From: Glebionis coronaria
Taxonomy: Eukaryota; Streptophyta; Magnoliopsida; Asterales; Asteraceae
Length of the DNA stretch: 64,000 nt
Assembly (NCBI GenBank): GCA_025667525.1
Contig: CM046882.1
Coordinates: 498,322,292-498,386,291 of the forward strand
Direction: 5' to 3'
Position 1 is the first letter of the stretch; the number at the start of each line of letters is the position of its first letter. A model generated the notes under the pieces. It had not been told where the DNA came from and did not search any database. It saw nothing but the letters and a program-made list of their open reading frames with translations. Positions 31,867 through 44,996 of the stretch are shown piece by piece. Position numbers and translations under genes: made by a program.

Positions 31867-32424
31867 CTTATTAAATCCTCTACACTTGACCATTGCAATG
31901 TCCTCATGCAATGCATTAATTTTAAAGCACGGTTTACATTTTCCATCATAAATAACCTACCTTGGCCTTTATTAAATACTAAACATTTAAAGAAAATAAA
32001 AAGATAGAAACAAATCAAAGACTTACATTGGGTTTTGGCTGCTATGAACGTTTATCATCCTCAAGTTTCACGTTCCCCATACCAAGCTTAAAAACGAGAT
32101 CATTGTTATTATAAGTTAGCAAACTAACACGAATTCATGTGGACCAATTATTTACTTAGACTCCCTTATTCCTAGGTGTATCTCTTATATTTTATTTTTG
32201 TCTTAAATGATCACGAGGATGCATTGTTTGACTTATTTCGATAGTTATTTAGGCCGAAAATAAAGTGGACGATTTAATCAATAGTTAGCTAAAGGACAAA
32301 ATCTTTTAAAACTGCTTCTCGGGACCTCATAAAGTTCATATCTTGGCATAACTCGCTTCACGATTTGAGACCTTTCTCGGACCGATATTTGGCAGCGACT
32401 TCATACTTCGAATCTTTGAGAGAC
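31867..32424 (-). other. Athila 3' internal non-coding region, left part
   Basis: It lies between the 3' LTR and the chromovirus insertion. It holds a TGAGGACATTGCAATGG block and the candidate purine tract. It continues beyond the chromovirus at 43514. No ORF is supported. Confidence 0.6.
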
Positions 32425-35400
32425 TGTAAAACCCGCATGCTTTTACCATGAATAGTGCCCTTAAGATCGTACGTCCTAGATTAAAACTTACCTCATTTAG
32501 TATTGATCACATTCATGTGCTAATAATCAAGCAAGTGCATACGTGTATGACATTACAAGTATCGATTACGTACGAACTCATGATAAACAGTTAATAAATA
32601 TGTCACGTGAACATAATTAAATCATGATCACCATTTAAAATACGAACTAGAATAATTACGTAAATACTTATAATATAATTACGAGCGTTAAGTTTACGAT
32701 AAACGACACGTTAGATTAAACAGAAACACTTTAAACACGAGCACGTTTAACCACGAACGAACACGAAGCATCGGGACACGAGAAAGGTACGGGTACCCCA
32801 TGTGGGGCCCCCATACCCACGGCACATATACAAGAAATGGGCTTAGCCCATGGACTTTACAAGTAAAGGGGGGTAAGAGTAAAAACATGTTTTCATTTTT
32901 CACTTTCAAGAAATAAACACAAAAACCCTAAAAAGAGTTTTCTCCTCCTCCTTTTGCTCTCTTTGTGCCGCCACCTTTACATCACCATAGGAGGGTGATT
33001 GGTTGATTTTGATCTCAAAAACTATTGTTATAATCAGTGTTTGTTCATCCTTTTTCCAAGCTACATAGTGGTATACCTTTCTAACCCTTCTTTTTAATTC
33101 TTTTAATTCTTTTAATCTTTGATTATTTTCATGAACATGTTATTTATTTTTATTTAAACATGATAACTAATCATTGATCTAACATGTTTTGGTATTAATT
33201 AAAATCAAAGATTGATTTAAAGGGGTGTTTGTTTTTAGCCGCCTAGCAAAACAAACCCGAGGGGGGTTTGGTTTGCTATTGCCGCCACCACCAAGACCAT
33301 TTTTGGTCTTGGTTGGCTCATGTGGGACCCACGGCAGCAAGGAGACACATGTGCCCCGGGTTTGGCTCGGGGTACAGTGTCGAATTCATGCCCGATTCAT
33401 GGTTCGTTGGTTAAATCATGATTTATGCTACATGTTAATTTTTATGAATTATGAACTTAGGATATAATTAATTAATAACATGAAATATTAATTAAATCAT
33501 GACTTAGGTTATTTTAATTATTAGTTTAACATGGCATTAATTTAACCTAAGTATTTTTATGTTATAAGTTATAATTAATTAATTATTAAAAACATGCCTA
33601 TAATTAATTAATTTAGACATGACTTAGGTTATGTTATTAATACATAATAATACACATTTTAACCTAAGTACTTTCATTTCATTTTAATTAAAACATGTTA
33701 TACCTTAATTAAAATGCTTAACCTATAGTTTAATTAAAATACATGAAATAATAATTAAACTATACACTATATCATATGACTTAAGAAATAAGCTTATAAA
33801 CACTTAGACTTATATGTTAGCTTATGTAACCAGCTTAATTCTAAATATGGAAACTTCTATTTATAGAAACTTAATTAAATAAGGCAGTTAATCTAATTAT
33901 GGAAACCTTCTATATATGGAAATCTATCTATTTCAGGCAGCTAATCTAATTATGGAAACCTTCTATATATGGAAACTTATTTAATTAAGGCAGCTGATCT
34001 ATTTTTGGAAACTTTCTATTTTTAGAAACTAATCTATTTTAAGCGGTAAATTCTATTTTAGGAAACTTTCTATTTTTGGAAACTTTCTATTTTTGGAAAC
34101 TTTCTATTTTTGGAAACTTTCTATTTTTGGAAACTTTCTATTTTTGGTAACTTTCTATTTTGGAAACTTTCTATTTTTGGAAACTTTCTATTTCTGGAAA
34201 CTTTCTATTTTTGGAAACCTGCTATTTTTGGAAAGTTACTTATTATTACACAGTAAGTATAATAATACATGAAACACCAGTAATACTTAATCAGATTAAT
34301 CAGAATACTAGATAAACACAGTTTAAGGCTTTAAACAGTGAACCATGACCTAAAACATACCAAATCAGCTAAAATGAGACACAAAACCCAGTACGTAATC
34401 AGTGAATCGATACTTATACACGTGTGTATTCATGTAGCGTTAGTGATCCAGAAGTAGGAGTCTTTCTTCCGTTCATTCACTGGACTTGAGGTACGGATTC
34501 CCGTCCTTTCAGTATGGACATTCTTTCCTTATTAGGATTTCCCCGTATGCAGCCAACTGTTTTCCCCAACATTTGTTTTATTGTTTTGAACTGCTTATGT
34601 TAATTTAGCATAATCTATAGCCATATACAAGCATGACCAGTTTCACCTAGTTATGGAGGTACCATAACCATAGCATTGGAGGCACCAATGTTATGACTTC
34701 CCCACGGCGGAGTGATTGCTCGTGGCGTCCCTTTCAGTTTTGGCCATATTATTATATCAGGTGGGGCGTATGGGTGCATCCTAGTTACATGTTTTATTCA
34801 GTTTATCATGGTGAATGTGGTGTGTGCCTTGCACCCTTCACAAGGAGTTGATCCCTCCTACCCAAACCAGTATATTGATTAGAGGCATCCCCTCTAATCA
34901 GCATGATGAGGTCACCCCTCCAAGTATTCATGCACGTGACCTTTTCATGACCTATATGGGCTATGGTATATATATGTTAAAACAGTTTTCACAAGATAAA
35001 CATAAGGCTTTTCAAACTATAAAACCAGTTTTCTTGTTACTTAACCAGTTTACTCAATACTTAGTCTTCCGCTGTTATATGTTACATGCTTATCCTATTT
35101 CATGCTTTATTGTACATCCGTGCACTGAGCGTCTTGCTCAGCCGTTTTCCTTTTCATGTTCCCAAAACGGCAGGTACTCAGGGACGCTCGTAGATCTCAA
35201 ACGTAGGTGCATATGGACTGGAAGCTTTACTGTCTTTCTTTACTTTATGCATTTCCTTTACTTTAATACAGTTGCTATGGACATTGTTTCGTCCTTTCCT
35301 TTTACAGTATTTATGTTTGTGTGTGATGAGCTTTACTTTGGGGGTACCGATGTTTGATTCCGGTATTTCCCTTTTATGGTTGAATAATGCTTAGACATTT

Positions 35401-35468
35401 ATCCTTGTATGCTTTGATGACACGCCATGATTATGCGTAATACTCCATTTCCAAAATGGGGTGTTACA
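32425..35468 (+). repeat. chromovirus 5' LTR (3044 bp)
   Basis: Starts TGTAAAACCCGCATGC and ends GGGTGTTACA. It contains a ten-unit 17-bp minisatellite. A 180-codon ORF (34815-35357) is present but shows no domain. Confidence 0.95.
34061..34229 (+). repeat. 17-bp minisatellite in 5' LTR, ten units
   Basis: Unit GGAAACTTTCTATTTTT repeated ten times with minor changes. The matching array in the 3' LTR (42122-42274) has nine, which explains the 16-bp length difference between the LTRs. Confidence 0.9.
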
Positions 35469-35472
35469 ATTA

Positions 35473-35485
35473 TGGTATCAGAGCC
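35473..35485 (+). other. chromovirus primer-binding site (tRNA-Met)
   Basis: TGGTATCAGAGCC starts four bases after the 5' LTR end. Confidence 0.92.
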
Positions 35486-35931
35486 AAGGTTTCGACCTGT
35501 AGGCTCTCAAATATGACCTGTGATTAGTGGGTAGTCACTACGGTCTTTCTAGAACTGACAGTTGTTTTCATGCATTCATCATTTCTAAGCATACATATAC
35601 ATGTCATTGTTACAGGGTTTTTGACTAAGTAATGGTTGGTACAGGACTGGCCCTATTTAGTCGCATGTGTTTTATCGAAACTTTTAGATTTGGGACCGAC
35701 CCATAGGCGTCCCCTCGATATGTCTTTTATTTTGAGTGAACTGACCAGAGGCGTTCACTCTCGAGCATCAAAAGTTTTCATAAAACTGCATCATGCATTC
35801 ATACAAAGATTTTCTTGCATAAAATTTTTCTCGTGAAAATTTTGGCATAAATTTTTTTTTTTTCATGTATATATATAACTTATATTTTATGTTTTGAACT
35901 GTCGATCATATGTTTTATGTTATACTGTCAG
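35486..35931 (+). other. chromovirus leader before the gag start
   Basis: Non-coding by my reading. The N-terminal half of the capsid domain expected from relatives is not seen here in any frame. TTATACTGTCAG directly before the ATG at 35932 has the look of a splice acceptor, so an upstream exon is possible but I could not identify one. Confidence 0.4.
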
Positions 35932-38900
35932 ATGGCAAACACAGACAAACTCTGGGAGTTATTTGCTGACATGGATGCAGAAAGGCAAGACGCCATCCTT
36001 CATGACGACGAATATCCTCCCCCACCTATCGTTTTCCCCATGGAAGGAAGGAATCGACTCATGAGGGAATACTACGCCATGAGACAGAGACCCGACGAGA
36101 ATTGTGGACAGTTCATGCAGAGGTTCCTCGGGTACACAGCTGTCCTGAGGACATCCGCAGGCACCACTGAAGAACAAGCACTACATTTTCGTTGGGGCCT
36201 TAACCCAAGGATTGCCAATAATTTATCGGGTGCCCCGTTGGATACAGTAGCACAAGTGGCTGAAGCAGCAAGGAAGCTTGAGATGTTGCAGGAACGTGAT
36301 GAGTTCGGGGAAGCTGAAAGACCCGACAAGAGGTAAAACATTTCGTGTTCTAGCGTTAACCAGACCGCATCCTATCATAATATGTTCTATAATCATCTCT
36401 TAAACTGTATCTTCCAGGCAGAAAACTGGGGACCGGTCTCAGCCGGCTACTCAGCAGCAGCCCAATCAGCCCAAAGGAAACGGTCACTCTAACGACCATT
36501 CTATTGTGGAAAGGCGCAACGGTAATGATAATTACCGTAACAATGCGGGACACTCCAACAACAGCAGGTCCTACTATTTACGCATCTTCTTATGATTTCA
36601 TGTTGTTTTTCCCATGCTGACACTATATTAATCTCTACCAGGAACCACGGTAACGGAAGGGACCAGAACCACAGGGGTTCTCAGCCTAACCGTTCAGCTA
36701 ACACTGGTAAACATCTTATGACGCTTACGTCCTATACTCGTGCATATACTTTATTCTTAGCACGTTTTGTCATCAGCAGGCCCTCAGCAAGCAAGGACTC
36801 CTGCTGGAGGATTCACTCATCCTCTTTGCAATACTTGCCATCGCAGACACCCTGGCCCATGTCGTCGTGATTCTGACGCGTGCTACAAGTGCGGCCTCCC
36901 TGGCCATCGTATGAGAGATTGCCGTAAGGGTGAAATGGAGGGTACTTCGGGTCATGCTGATACTAAACCGCCTCCTACCACTGGGCGTGTCTACACGACA
37001 TCGCGCGATCAGGCAAACAAATCTACAGGTACCATTACTGGAATTTTGTATATGTACGGCCAGGCTGCATGTGTTCTTTTCGACACGGGTGCCACTCATT
37101 CAGTTATTTCCACTACTTATGCTAAGAACATCAGGACACTTCCCTTGCCATTAGAAAATAAGCTTACCATTTCCACGCCTCTGAGGGACTCTGTATTAAT
37201 AACTCATGTATACAAGAGTCTTCCTCTAGAGTTTGACGATAAAGTTCGTGCAGTAGATGCACTTCTCCTAGACATGATTGAATTCGATATGATTCTCGGT
37301 ATGGACTGGCTATCCAGGCACCATGCTACCATAGACTGCCACTCATATCGGGTGATCTTCGGCGACATTAATGCACCAGAGTACATTCATAACGGGTTCA
37401 TACCTGGACGGTCTGTACAAGTCATATCTACCTTGCAAGCACGTGCATTACTGTCACATGGCTGCGAAGGTTATCTAGCTACGGTTCATGACATGGATGC
37501 TGAATCCCCATCGATTCAGGATCAACCAGTAGTTTTGGAATTTCTAGACGTCTTCCCAGATGAACTTCCAGGCATACCACCTGCAAGAGAAGTGGAGTTC
37601 AACATCGACCTTGTTCCAGGAGCCGAGCCAATCTCTAAGGCTCCGTATCGTATGGCTCCCATAGAGCTAAAAGAACTGAAGGACCAACTGCAGGAACTTC
37701 TTGAACGAGGGTTCATTAGGCCAAGCGCATCTCCATGGGGCGCACCGGTCTTGTTTGTTAAGAAGAAGGACGGTAGCATGCGACTTTGCATTGACTACCG
37801 TGAACTTAATAAGATTACCATCCGCAATAGATATCCACTGCCACGTATAGACGATCTGTTTGACCAACTTCAAGGAGCCAAACACTTCTCAAAGATCGAT
37901 CTAAGGTCAGGCTACCATCAGCTAAGGGTTAAAGAGCAGGATATTGCCAAGACTGCTTTTCGTACCCGCTATGGCCATTATGAGTTTGTGGTAATGCCAT
38001 TTGGCCTGACTAACGCTCCAGCAGTATTCATGGATCTGATGAACAGAATCTTCCATGAATTCCTTGATAAATTTGTCATTGTATTCATCGATGACATCTT
38101 GATTTTCTCAAAGTCCACGGAGGAACACGAAGATCATCTCCGTACTGTACTACAGATTCTTCGTCAGAAGCAGTTGTATGCGAAATTCTCCAAGTGTGAG
38201 TTCTGGTTAAACAAGGTGGCATTCTTAGGTCACATTGTATCAGCAGAAGGGATCACTATGGACCCAGCGAAGGTTGAGGCTATCACTAAATGGCCAAGAC
38301 CAACATCAGCGACAGAAGTCCGCAGTTTCTTAGGCTTAGCTGGATATTATCGAAGATTCGTGGAGAACTTTTCCCGCCTGGCTTTGCCTCTCACCAAACT
38401 GATGCGAAAAGGAGAGAAATTCGTCTGGACGGAAGAACGAGAGAAGAGCTTCGAAGACCTAAAGCAGAAGTTAGTATCTGCACCTATTCTCACTCTCCCA
38501 TCTGGTACAGGTGGATTTCAGATCTATAGCGATGCATCGGGGAAGGGACTGGGCTGTGTTCTCATGCAACATGGGAAAGTGATCGCGTATGCTTCACGGC
38601 AGCTTAAGCCCTATGAAGAAAACTACCCTACGCATGACCTGGAACTTGCTGCAGTGGTGTTCGCATTGAAGATATGGAGGCATTACTTATACGGAGAATC
38701 ATGCGATATTTTCACGGATCACAAGAGCTTGAAGTATATCTTCACACAACGAGAATTGAACATGAGACAAAGGAGATGGTTGGAACTGTTGAAGGATTAT
38801 GATATTAACCTACAGTATCATCCCGGGAAGGCTAATGTAGTAGCAGATGCACTCAGCAGAAAGTCCGGAATGATAAACGGCATTGGGATCGAGGAACAAA

Positions 38901-40408
38901 ACATAAGAGACTTGGAGCAACTAGACATCGAAATCATGGTACGTGGGCAGCACGGATACTGGGCGAATCTTAGAGTAGAACCTGAGTTACTGACTAGGAT
39001 TAAGGAAGCGCAGAAGGATGATGGAGAGATTTGGGCGATAATTCAGAATTTGGAGAAGCAGACAGAATTCAGAATGGACGCAGACGGTATCGTTTGGCAG
39101 GGCACGAGACCTTGTGTTCCTGACAATCCAGAACTCTGGGAAGCATTGTTAGCTGAAGCTCACAGCTCCCCATTTTCTATACATCCTGGGTCGACAAAAA
39201 TGTACCATGACATCAGACAGCACTTTTGGTGGAGTGGTATGAAACAGGATGTAGCCACGTATGTCTCCAAATGTCTTACCTGCCAGCAGGTTAAGATTGA
39301 ACATCAGCGATCGGGCGGTCTCCTTCAACCGTTGGATATTCCAGAGTGGAAGTGGGACAAAATCACCATGGATTTTGTTACCGGTCTTCCGCCTACCAAG
39401 AAGAAGCACGATGCTATTTGGGTCATCGTTGATCGACTCACCAAATCAGCTCATTTCTTACAGATACGCAAGGAAGATCCGGTAAGTAAACTCGCAGATA
39501 CGTACAGAAGGGAGATCATGAGACTCCACGGCACTCCCTCCAGCATCGTCTCAGACAGAGATCCTCGTTTCACGTCGCGATTCTGGAAAGGTCTGCAAAA
39601 AGCTTGGGGTACACAACTTAAGCTGAGTACGGCCTTTCATCCTCAAACGGACGGACAATCAGAGCGAACAATTCAGACATTGGAAGATATGTTAAGGTCG
39701 TGTGCGTTGGAATGGACAGGTGATTGGGACGATTACATCTGTTTAGTCGAGTTTGCATACAACAACAGCTGGCACGCAAGTATCAAATGTGCTCCTTTCG
39801 AAATGTTGTATGGCAGAAAGTGTCGCGCTCCAACTTGCTGGGATCAAGTGGGAGAGCGAACACTCGAAGGACCAGAGATTATAGAAATGACCAATGAGAA
39901 GATCGAGGTAGCTAAACAGAAGTTGCAAGAAGCACGGTCACGTCAGAAGAGTTACGCCGATAAGCATCGTAGGGACATACATTTTAATGTGGGAGATCAC
40001 GTCTTCCTCAAGGTTTCGCCAGCACGTGGTGTTAAACGCTTCGGGATCAAAGGAAAACTCAGTCCTCGTTTCATCGGACCTTTTGATATCATTGAACGAA
40101 TCGGTGAGGTATCTTACCGATTGGCGTTACCTCCTCAGCTTTCGCACGTGCATAACGTGTTCCATGTGTCCTTACTCAGAGGGTACAATTATTATCCCCT
40201 TCACATGGTTCAGTATCCACTGGAACAGATACGTGAAGATCTCACTTTTATAGAAGAACCCGAACGAGTACTCGACAGGCAAGAACGAGTCATGAGAAGG
40301 AAGACGATTCCATTCGTCAAAATTCTTTGGAGGGACCATACCGAGCGGGAAGCCACTTGGGAAACAGAGGAGTCTATCCGGGCTTCTTACCCTCACTTCA
40401 TATTTTGA
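35932..40408 (+). CDS. chromovirus Gag-Pol, 1415 aa, with three introns in gag
   Basis: Proposed exons 35932-36332, 36418-36567, 36642-36706 and 36777-40408. Introns of 85, 74 and 70 bp all start GT and end AG, and only their removal yields one frame of 1415 codons. Domains by residue: C-terminal part of capsid (about 35-130), a Gln/Asn/His-rich linker, CCHC knuckle [14 protein letters not shown] (241-254), protease DTGATHS (308), reverse transcriptase with FIDD (about 642), RNase H YSDASGKG (about 787), integrase HHCC zinc finger (from about 1007), catalytic core (from about 1068, [11 protein letters not shown]) and a C-terminal chromodomain (about 1362-1415) that would steer integration to particular chromatin. 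All catalytic motifs look intact. A short capsid lacking its N-terminal half is odd. The upstream in-frame ATG at 35917 would add five residues. Confidence 0.82.
36333..36776 (+). other. three short introns of chromovirus gag with small exons between
   Basis: Intron 1 36333-36417 (AG/GTAAAA..CTTCCAG), intron 2 36568-36641 (CAG/GTCCTA..CTACCAG), intron 3 36707-36776 (CTG/GTAAAC..CATCAG). They are AT-rich relative to the exons. The acceptor of intron 3 is CAGCAG, so use of the second AG would drop one residue and keep the frame. Confidence 0.75.
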
Positions 40409-40472
40409 GTTCGGGTATGTCACTTCTTTTCAGCTTACTTTATCTATAATTCGGGGACGAATTATTCTTTTT

Positions 40473-40484
40473 AGGGGGGAAGAA
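40473..40484 (+). other. chromovirus polypurine tract
   Basis: AGGGGGGAAGAA one base before the 3' LTR start. Confidence 0.88.
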
Positions 40485-40485
40485 T

Positions 40486-43400
40486 TGTAAAACCCGCATG
40501 CTTTTACCATGAATAGTGCCCTTAAGATCGTACGTCCTAGATTAAAACTTACCTCATTTAGTATTGATCACATTCATGTGCTAATAATCAAGCAAGTGCA
40601 TACGTGTATGACATGACAAGTATCGATTACGTACGAACTCATGATAAACAGTTAATAAATATGTCACGTGAACATAATTAAATCATGATCACCATTTAAC
40701 ATACGAACTAGAATAATTACGTAAATACTTATAATATAATTACGAGCGTTAAGTTTACGATAAACGACACGTTAGATTAAACAGAAACACTTTAAACACG
40801 AGCACGTTTAACCACGAACGAACACGAAGCATCGGGACACGAGAAAGGTACGGGTACCCCATGTGGGGCCCCCATACCCACGGCACATATACAAGAAATG
40901 GGCTTAGCCCATGGACTTTACAAGTAAAGGGGGGTAAGAGTAAAAACATGTTTTCATTTTTCACTTTCAAGAAATAAACACAAAAACCCTAAAAAGAGTT
41001 TTCTCCTCCTCCTTTTGCTCTCTTTGTGCCGCCACCTTTACATCACCATAGGAGGGTGATTGGTTGATTTTGATCTCAAAAACTATTGTTATAATCAGTG
41101 TTTGTTCATCCTTTTTCCAAGCTACATAGTGGTATACCTTTCTAACCCTTCTTTTTAATTCTTTTAATTCTTTTAATCTTTGATTATTTTCATGAACATG
41201 TTATTTTTTTTTATTTAAACATGATAACTAATCATTGATCTAACATGTTTTGGTATTAATTAATATCAAAGATTGATTTAAAGGGGTGTTTGTTTTTAGC
41301 CGCCTAGCAAAACAAACCCGAGGGGGGTTTAGTTTGCTATTGCCGCCACCACCAAGACCATTTTTGGTCTTGGTTGGCTCATGTGGGACCCACGGAAGCA
41401 AGGAGACACATGTGCCCCGGGTTTGGCTCGGGGTACGGTGTCGAATTCATGCCCGATTCATGGTTCGTTGGTTAAATCATGATTTATGCTACATGTTAAT
41501 TTTTATGAATTATGAACTTAGGATATAATTAATTAATAACATGAAATATTAATTAAATCATGACTTAGGTTATTTTAATTATTAGTTTAACATGGCATTA
41601 ATTTAACCTAAGTATTTTTATGTTATAAGTTATAATTAATTAATTATTAAAAACATGCCTATAATTAATTAATTTAGACATGACTTAGGTTATGTTATTA
41701 ATACATAATAATACACATTTTAACCTAAGTACTTTCATTTCATTTTAATTAAAACATGTTATACCTTAATTAAAATGCTTAACCTATAGTTTAATTAAAA
41801 TACATGAAATAATAATTAAACTATACACTATATCATATGACTTAAGAAATAAGCTTATAAACACTTAGACTTATATGTTAGCTTATGTAACCAGCTTAAT
41901 TCTAAATATGGAAACTTCTATTTATAGAAACTTAATTAAATAAGGCAGTTAATCTAATTATGGAAACCTTCTATATATGGAAATCTATCTATTTTAGGCA
42001 GCTAATCTAATTATGGAAACCTTCTATATATGGAAACTTATTTAATTAAGGCAGCTGATCTATTTTTGGAAACTTTCTATTTTTAGAAACTAATCTATTT
42101 TAAGCGGTAAATTCTATTTTAGGAAACTTTCTATTTTTGGAAACTTTCTATTTTTGGAAACTTTCTATTTTTGGAAACTTTCTATTTTTGGAAACTTTCT
42201 ATTTTTGGTAACTTTCTATTTTTGGAAACTTTCTATTTTTGGAAACTTTCTATTTTTGGAAACCTGCTATTTTTGGAAAGTTACTTATTATTACACAGTA
42301 AGTATAATAATACATGAAACACCAGTAATACTTAATCAGATTAATCAGAATACTAGATAAACACAGTTTAAGGCTTTAAACAGTGAACCATGACCTAAAA
42401 CATACCAAATCAGCTAAAATGAGACACAAAACCCAGTACGTAATCAGTGAATCGATACTTATACACGTGTGTATTCATGTAGCGTTAGTGATCCAGAAGT
42501 AGGAGTCTTTCTTCCGTTCATTCACTGGACTTGAGGTACGGATTCCCGTCCTTTCAGTATGGACATTCTTTCCTTATTAGGATTTCCCCGTATGCAGCCA
42601 ACTGTTTTCCCCAGCATTTGTTTTATTGTTTTGAACTGCTTATGTTAATTTAGCATAATCTATAGCCATATACAAGCATGACCAGTTTCACCTAGTTATG
42701 GAGGTACCATAACCATAGCATTGGAGGCACCGATGTTATGACTTCCCCACGGCGGAGTGATTGCTCGTGGCGTCCCTTTCAGTTTTGGCCATATTATTAT
42801 ATCAGGTGGGGCGTATGGGTGCATCCTAGTTACATGTTTTATTCAGTTTATCATGGTGAATGTGGTGTGTGCCTTGCACCCTTCACAAGGAGTTGATCCC
42901 TCCTACCCAAACCAGTATATTGATTAGAGGCATCCCCTCTAATCAGCATGATGAGGTCACCCCTCCAAGTATTCATGCACGTGACCTTTTCATGACCTAT
43001 ATGGGCTATGGTATATATATGTTAAAACAGTTTTCACAAGATAAACATAAGGCTTTTCAAACTATAAAACCAGTTTTCTTGTTACTTAACCAGTTTACTC
43101 AGTACTTAGTCTTCCGCTGTTATATGTTACATGCTTATCCTATTTCATGCTTTATTGTACATCCGTGCACTGAGCGTCTTGCTCAGCCGTTTTCCTTTTC
43201 ATGTTCCCAAAACGGCAGGTACTCAGGGACGCTCGTAGATCTCAAACGTAGGTGCATACGGACTGGAAGCTTTACTGTCTTTCTTTACTTTATGCATTTC
43301 CTTTACTTTAATACAGTTGCTATGGACATTGTTTCGTCCTTTCCTTTTACAGTATTTATGTTTGTGTGTGATGAGCTTTACTTTGGGGGTACCGATGTTT

Positions 43401-43513
43401 GATTCCGGTATTTCCCTTTTATGGTTGAATAATGCTTAGACATTTATCCTTGTATGCTTTGATGACACGCCATGATTATGCGTAATACTCCATTTCCAAA
43501 ATGGGGTGTTACA
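40486..43513 (+). repeat. chromovirus 3' LTR (3028 bp)
   Basis: Nearly identical to 32425-35468; nine minisatellite units instead of ten. Confidence 0.95.
42122..42274 (+). repeat. 17-bp minisatellite in 3' LTR, nine units
   Basis: Same unit as 34061-34229. The ORF that crosses it is a by-product of the repeat. Confidence 0.9.
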
Positions 43514-44996
43514 GAGACGTTCTTGAAATTATGGTCTTCTCTTCATAATAGGACTTTCTTCACTTGAAGTTTTTGAGAGATTCTTCATCTTTGGACCACA
43601 ACTTCTTCATTTTTCTCCAATCTTTATTTTGGACTTTGATATACAACGATCCGCCTCCTTTTAGGACTTGGATCTATTTATCCTCATACCTTGTTAGGGC
43701 CTTTTTGGATAGACTTCTCCATGATCTTTTGGGGAGTTTTTGCTTTTCGTCGTGTGTCTCGATCCTTCATATTGATTTTCGATAAATGATTCTTCTCATC
43801 ACTTTTGGATCTTTAGCAACAAAATGTAGCCCTCATGCCTTGTTAGGGCCTTTTCGGACTCGCCAATCTTCGCATCCCGCTTCAATAAGTTATGCCTTGG
43901 CTATGAACTCTAATTAATACCGAGCAACTTTTAAACGATCTTGGGCTAGAAGCTAAGTAACTTTTCAAATCGTACAACCTTATTTATTGCAGATAAATTT
44001 ATTAACAAGCGATGGGAGAATAGGCTCATAATTAACTCACATAAATTCACGAAAGAATACCAAACTTATAATTGACCATATCATATCTCGTTCTCCACAG
44101 TTTAAAATCTCAAGGAATGAGATTCGTGGATGCTTAGCCAATTAAATCAAAGTTTTGGGTTTTCGAGTCATCTATAGGATCTTGCAAATTCTTATACTTT
44201 TTCAAGTTTAGAAATCGCATTTTAAAGTTCCCTTGATAAACAACTCTCTAGGATCAATTATAGGAACTTGCGAAAAGTTCTTGTTCTTAACCCGTGAGAG
44301 TTAAGACTTTCGCGTTTTAAAGTTTCCTATATAAAAGCCTAGCAAAACTTGACTTAAACATGTTAAGGATACTAGCTAGAGTAAACTTAGATAAGTAAAC
44401 TCGGGTTGAGTGAAAATATTCACGACTTTGAAAAATTTAAAACCACTTTATTGCAAATTTATTCTAGCAAAGAAAGTAAATAATGCTAACAAAGGAAAAA
44501 CTAATAGGCCAAAATAGATTAAAAATTTTGAAAAATGTCGAAAAATCAAATTTTCCGGTTAAAATGAGGACAAATTCATGGAAAAGACCACTTACTTCGA
44601 TAGAAGTCCCCCCTACACTTGATATAAACATTGTCCTCAATGTTTAAGCAAGTGGGAGTAAACTCCCACACACTTAGGACATTGTGCACTTTGGTTAAGT
44701 CTTGCTAAGGAAAGGACAACTATAGTGATTTCAATATGAACATATAAGATATGAAAAATTGAATCACGACAGTTTAGGATAGAACCAGGAAGATGGGAAC
44801 ACGGGATCACGGTTCGTCAAAAGTCATCAAGGTGCACTTTGAAGCTTGAATCCCTGCACAGAATAAGAAACAAGACAACAACACATACGGGGATCCCCTA
44901 CACTTATTATGAAAGCAGTAAAGGATAAATCACGGGTTGCCTCCCGAGAAGCGCTTGTTTTTTATAACCGAGTCACGAGCCTGACTCGACCCAAAT
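43514..44996 (-). other. Athila 3' internal region, right part
   Basis: It follows the integrase stop on the minus strand. It contains ATTGAGGACAATGTTT and a purine tract AAGTGTAGGGGGGA (minus strand, about 44640-44605), a known feature of Athila elements after pol. No env-like ORF is preserved. Confidence 0.6.

Larger units (their letters stand above)
32425..43513 (+). mobile_element. intact Ty3/gypsy chromovirus (Tekay/Del-like), 11.1 kb
   Basis: LTRs 32425-35468 (3044 bp) and 40486-43513 (3028 bp), TG..CA ends, perfect TSD GAGAC (32420-32424 and 43514-43518), tRNA-Met PBS, purine tract AGGGGGGAAGAA before the 3' LTR. The LTRs differ by a handful of bases and by one unit of a 17-bp minisatellite, so insertion is recent. 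The only polyprotein ends in a chromodomain. It is inserted in the non-coding 3' part of the Athila element. Confidence 0.95.

Noticed and set aside
34815..35357. 180-codon ORF in the chromovirus LTR, repeated at 42860-43402 with one changed residue
   Set aside because: The two copies are the two LTRs of a young element, so identity gives no evidence of selection. No domain or coding composition is seen.
42154..42360. ORF with a repeated FYFWKLSIFGN pattern
   Set aside because: It is a translation of the 17-bp minisatellite in the LTR.
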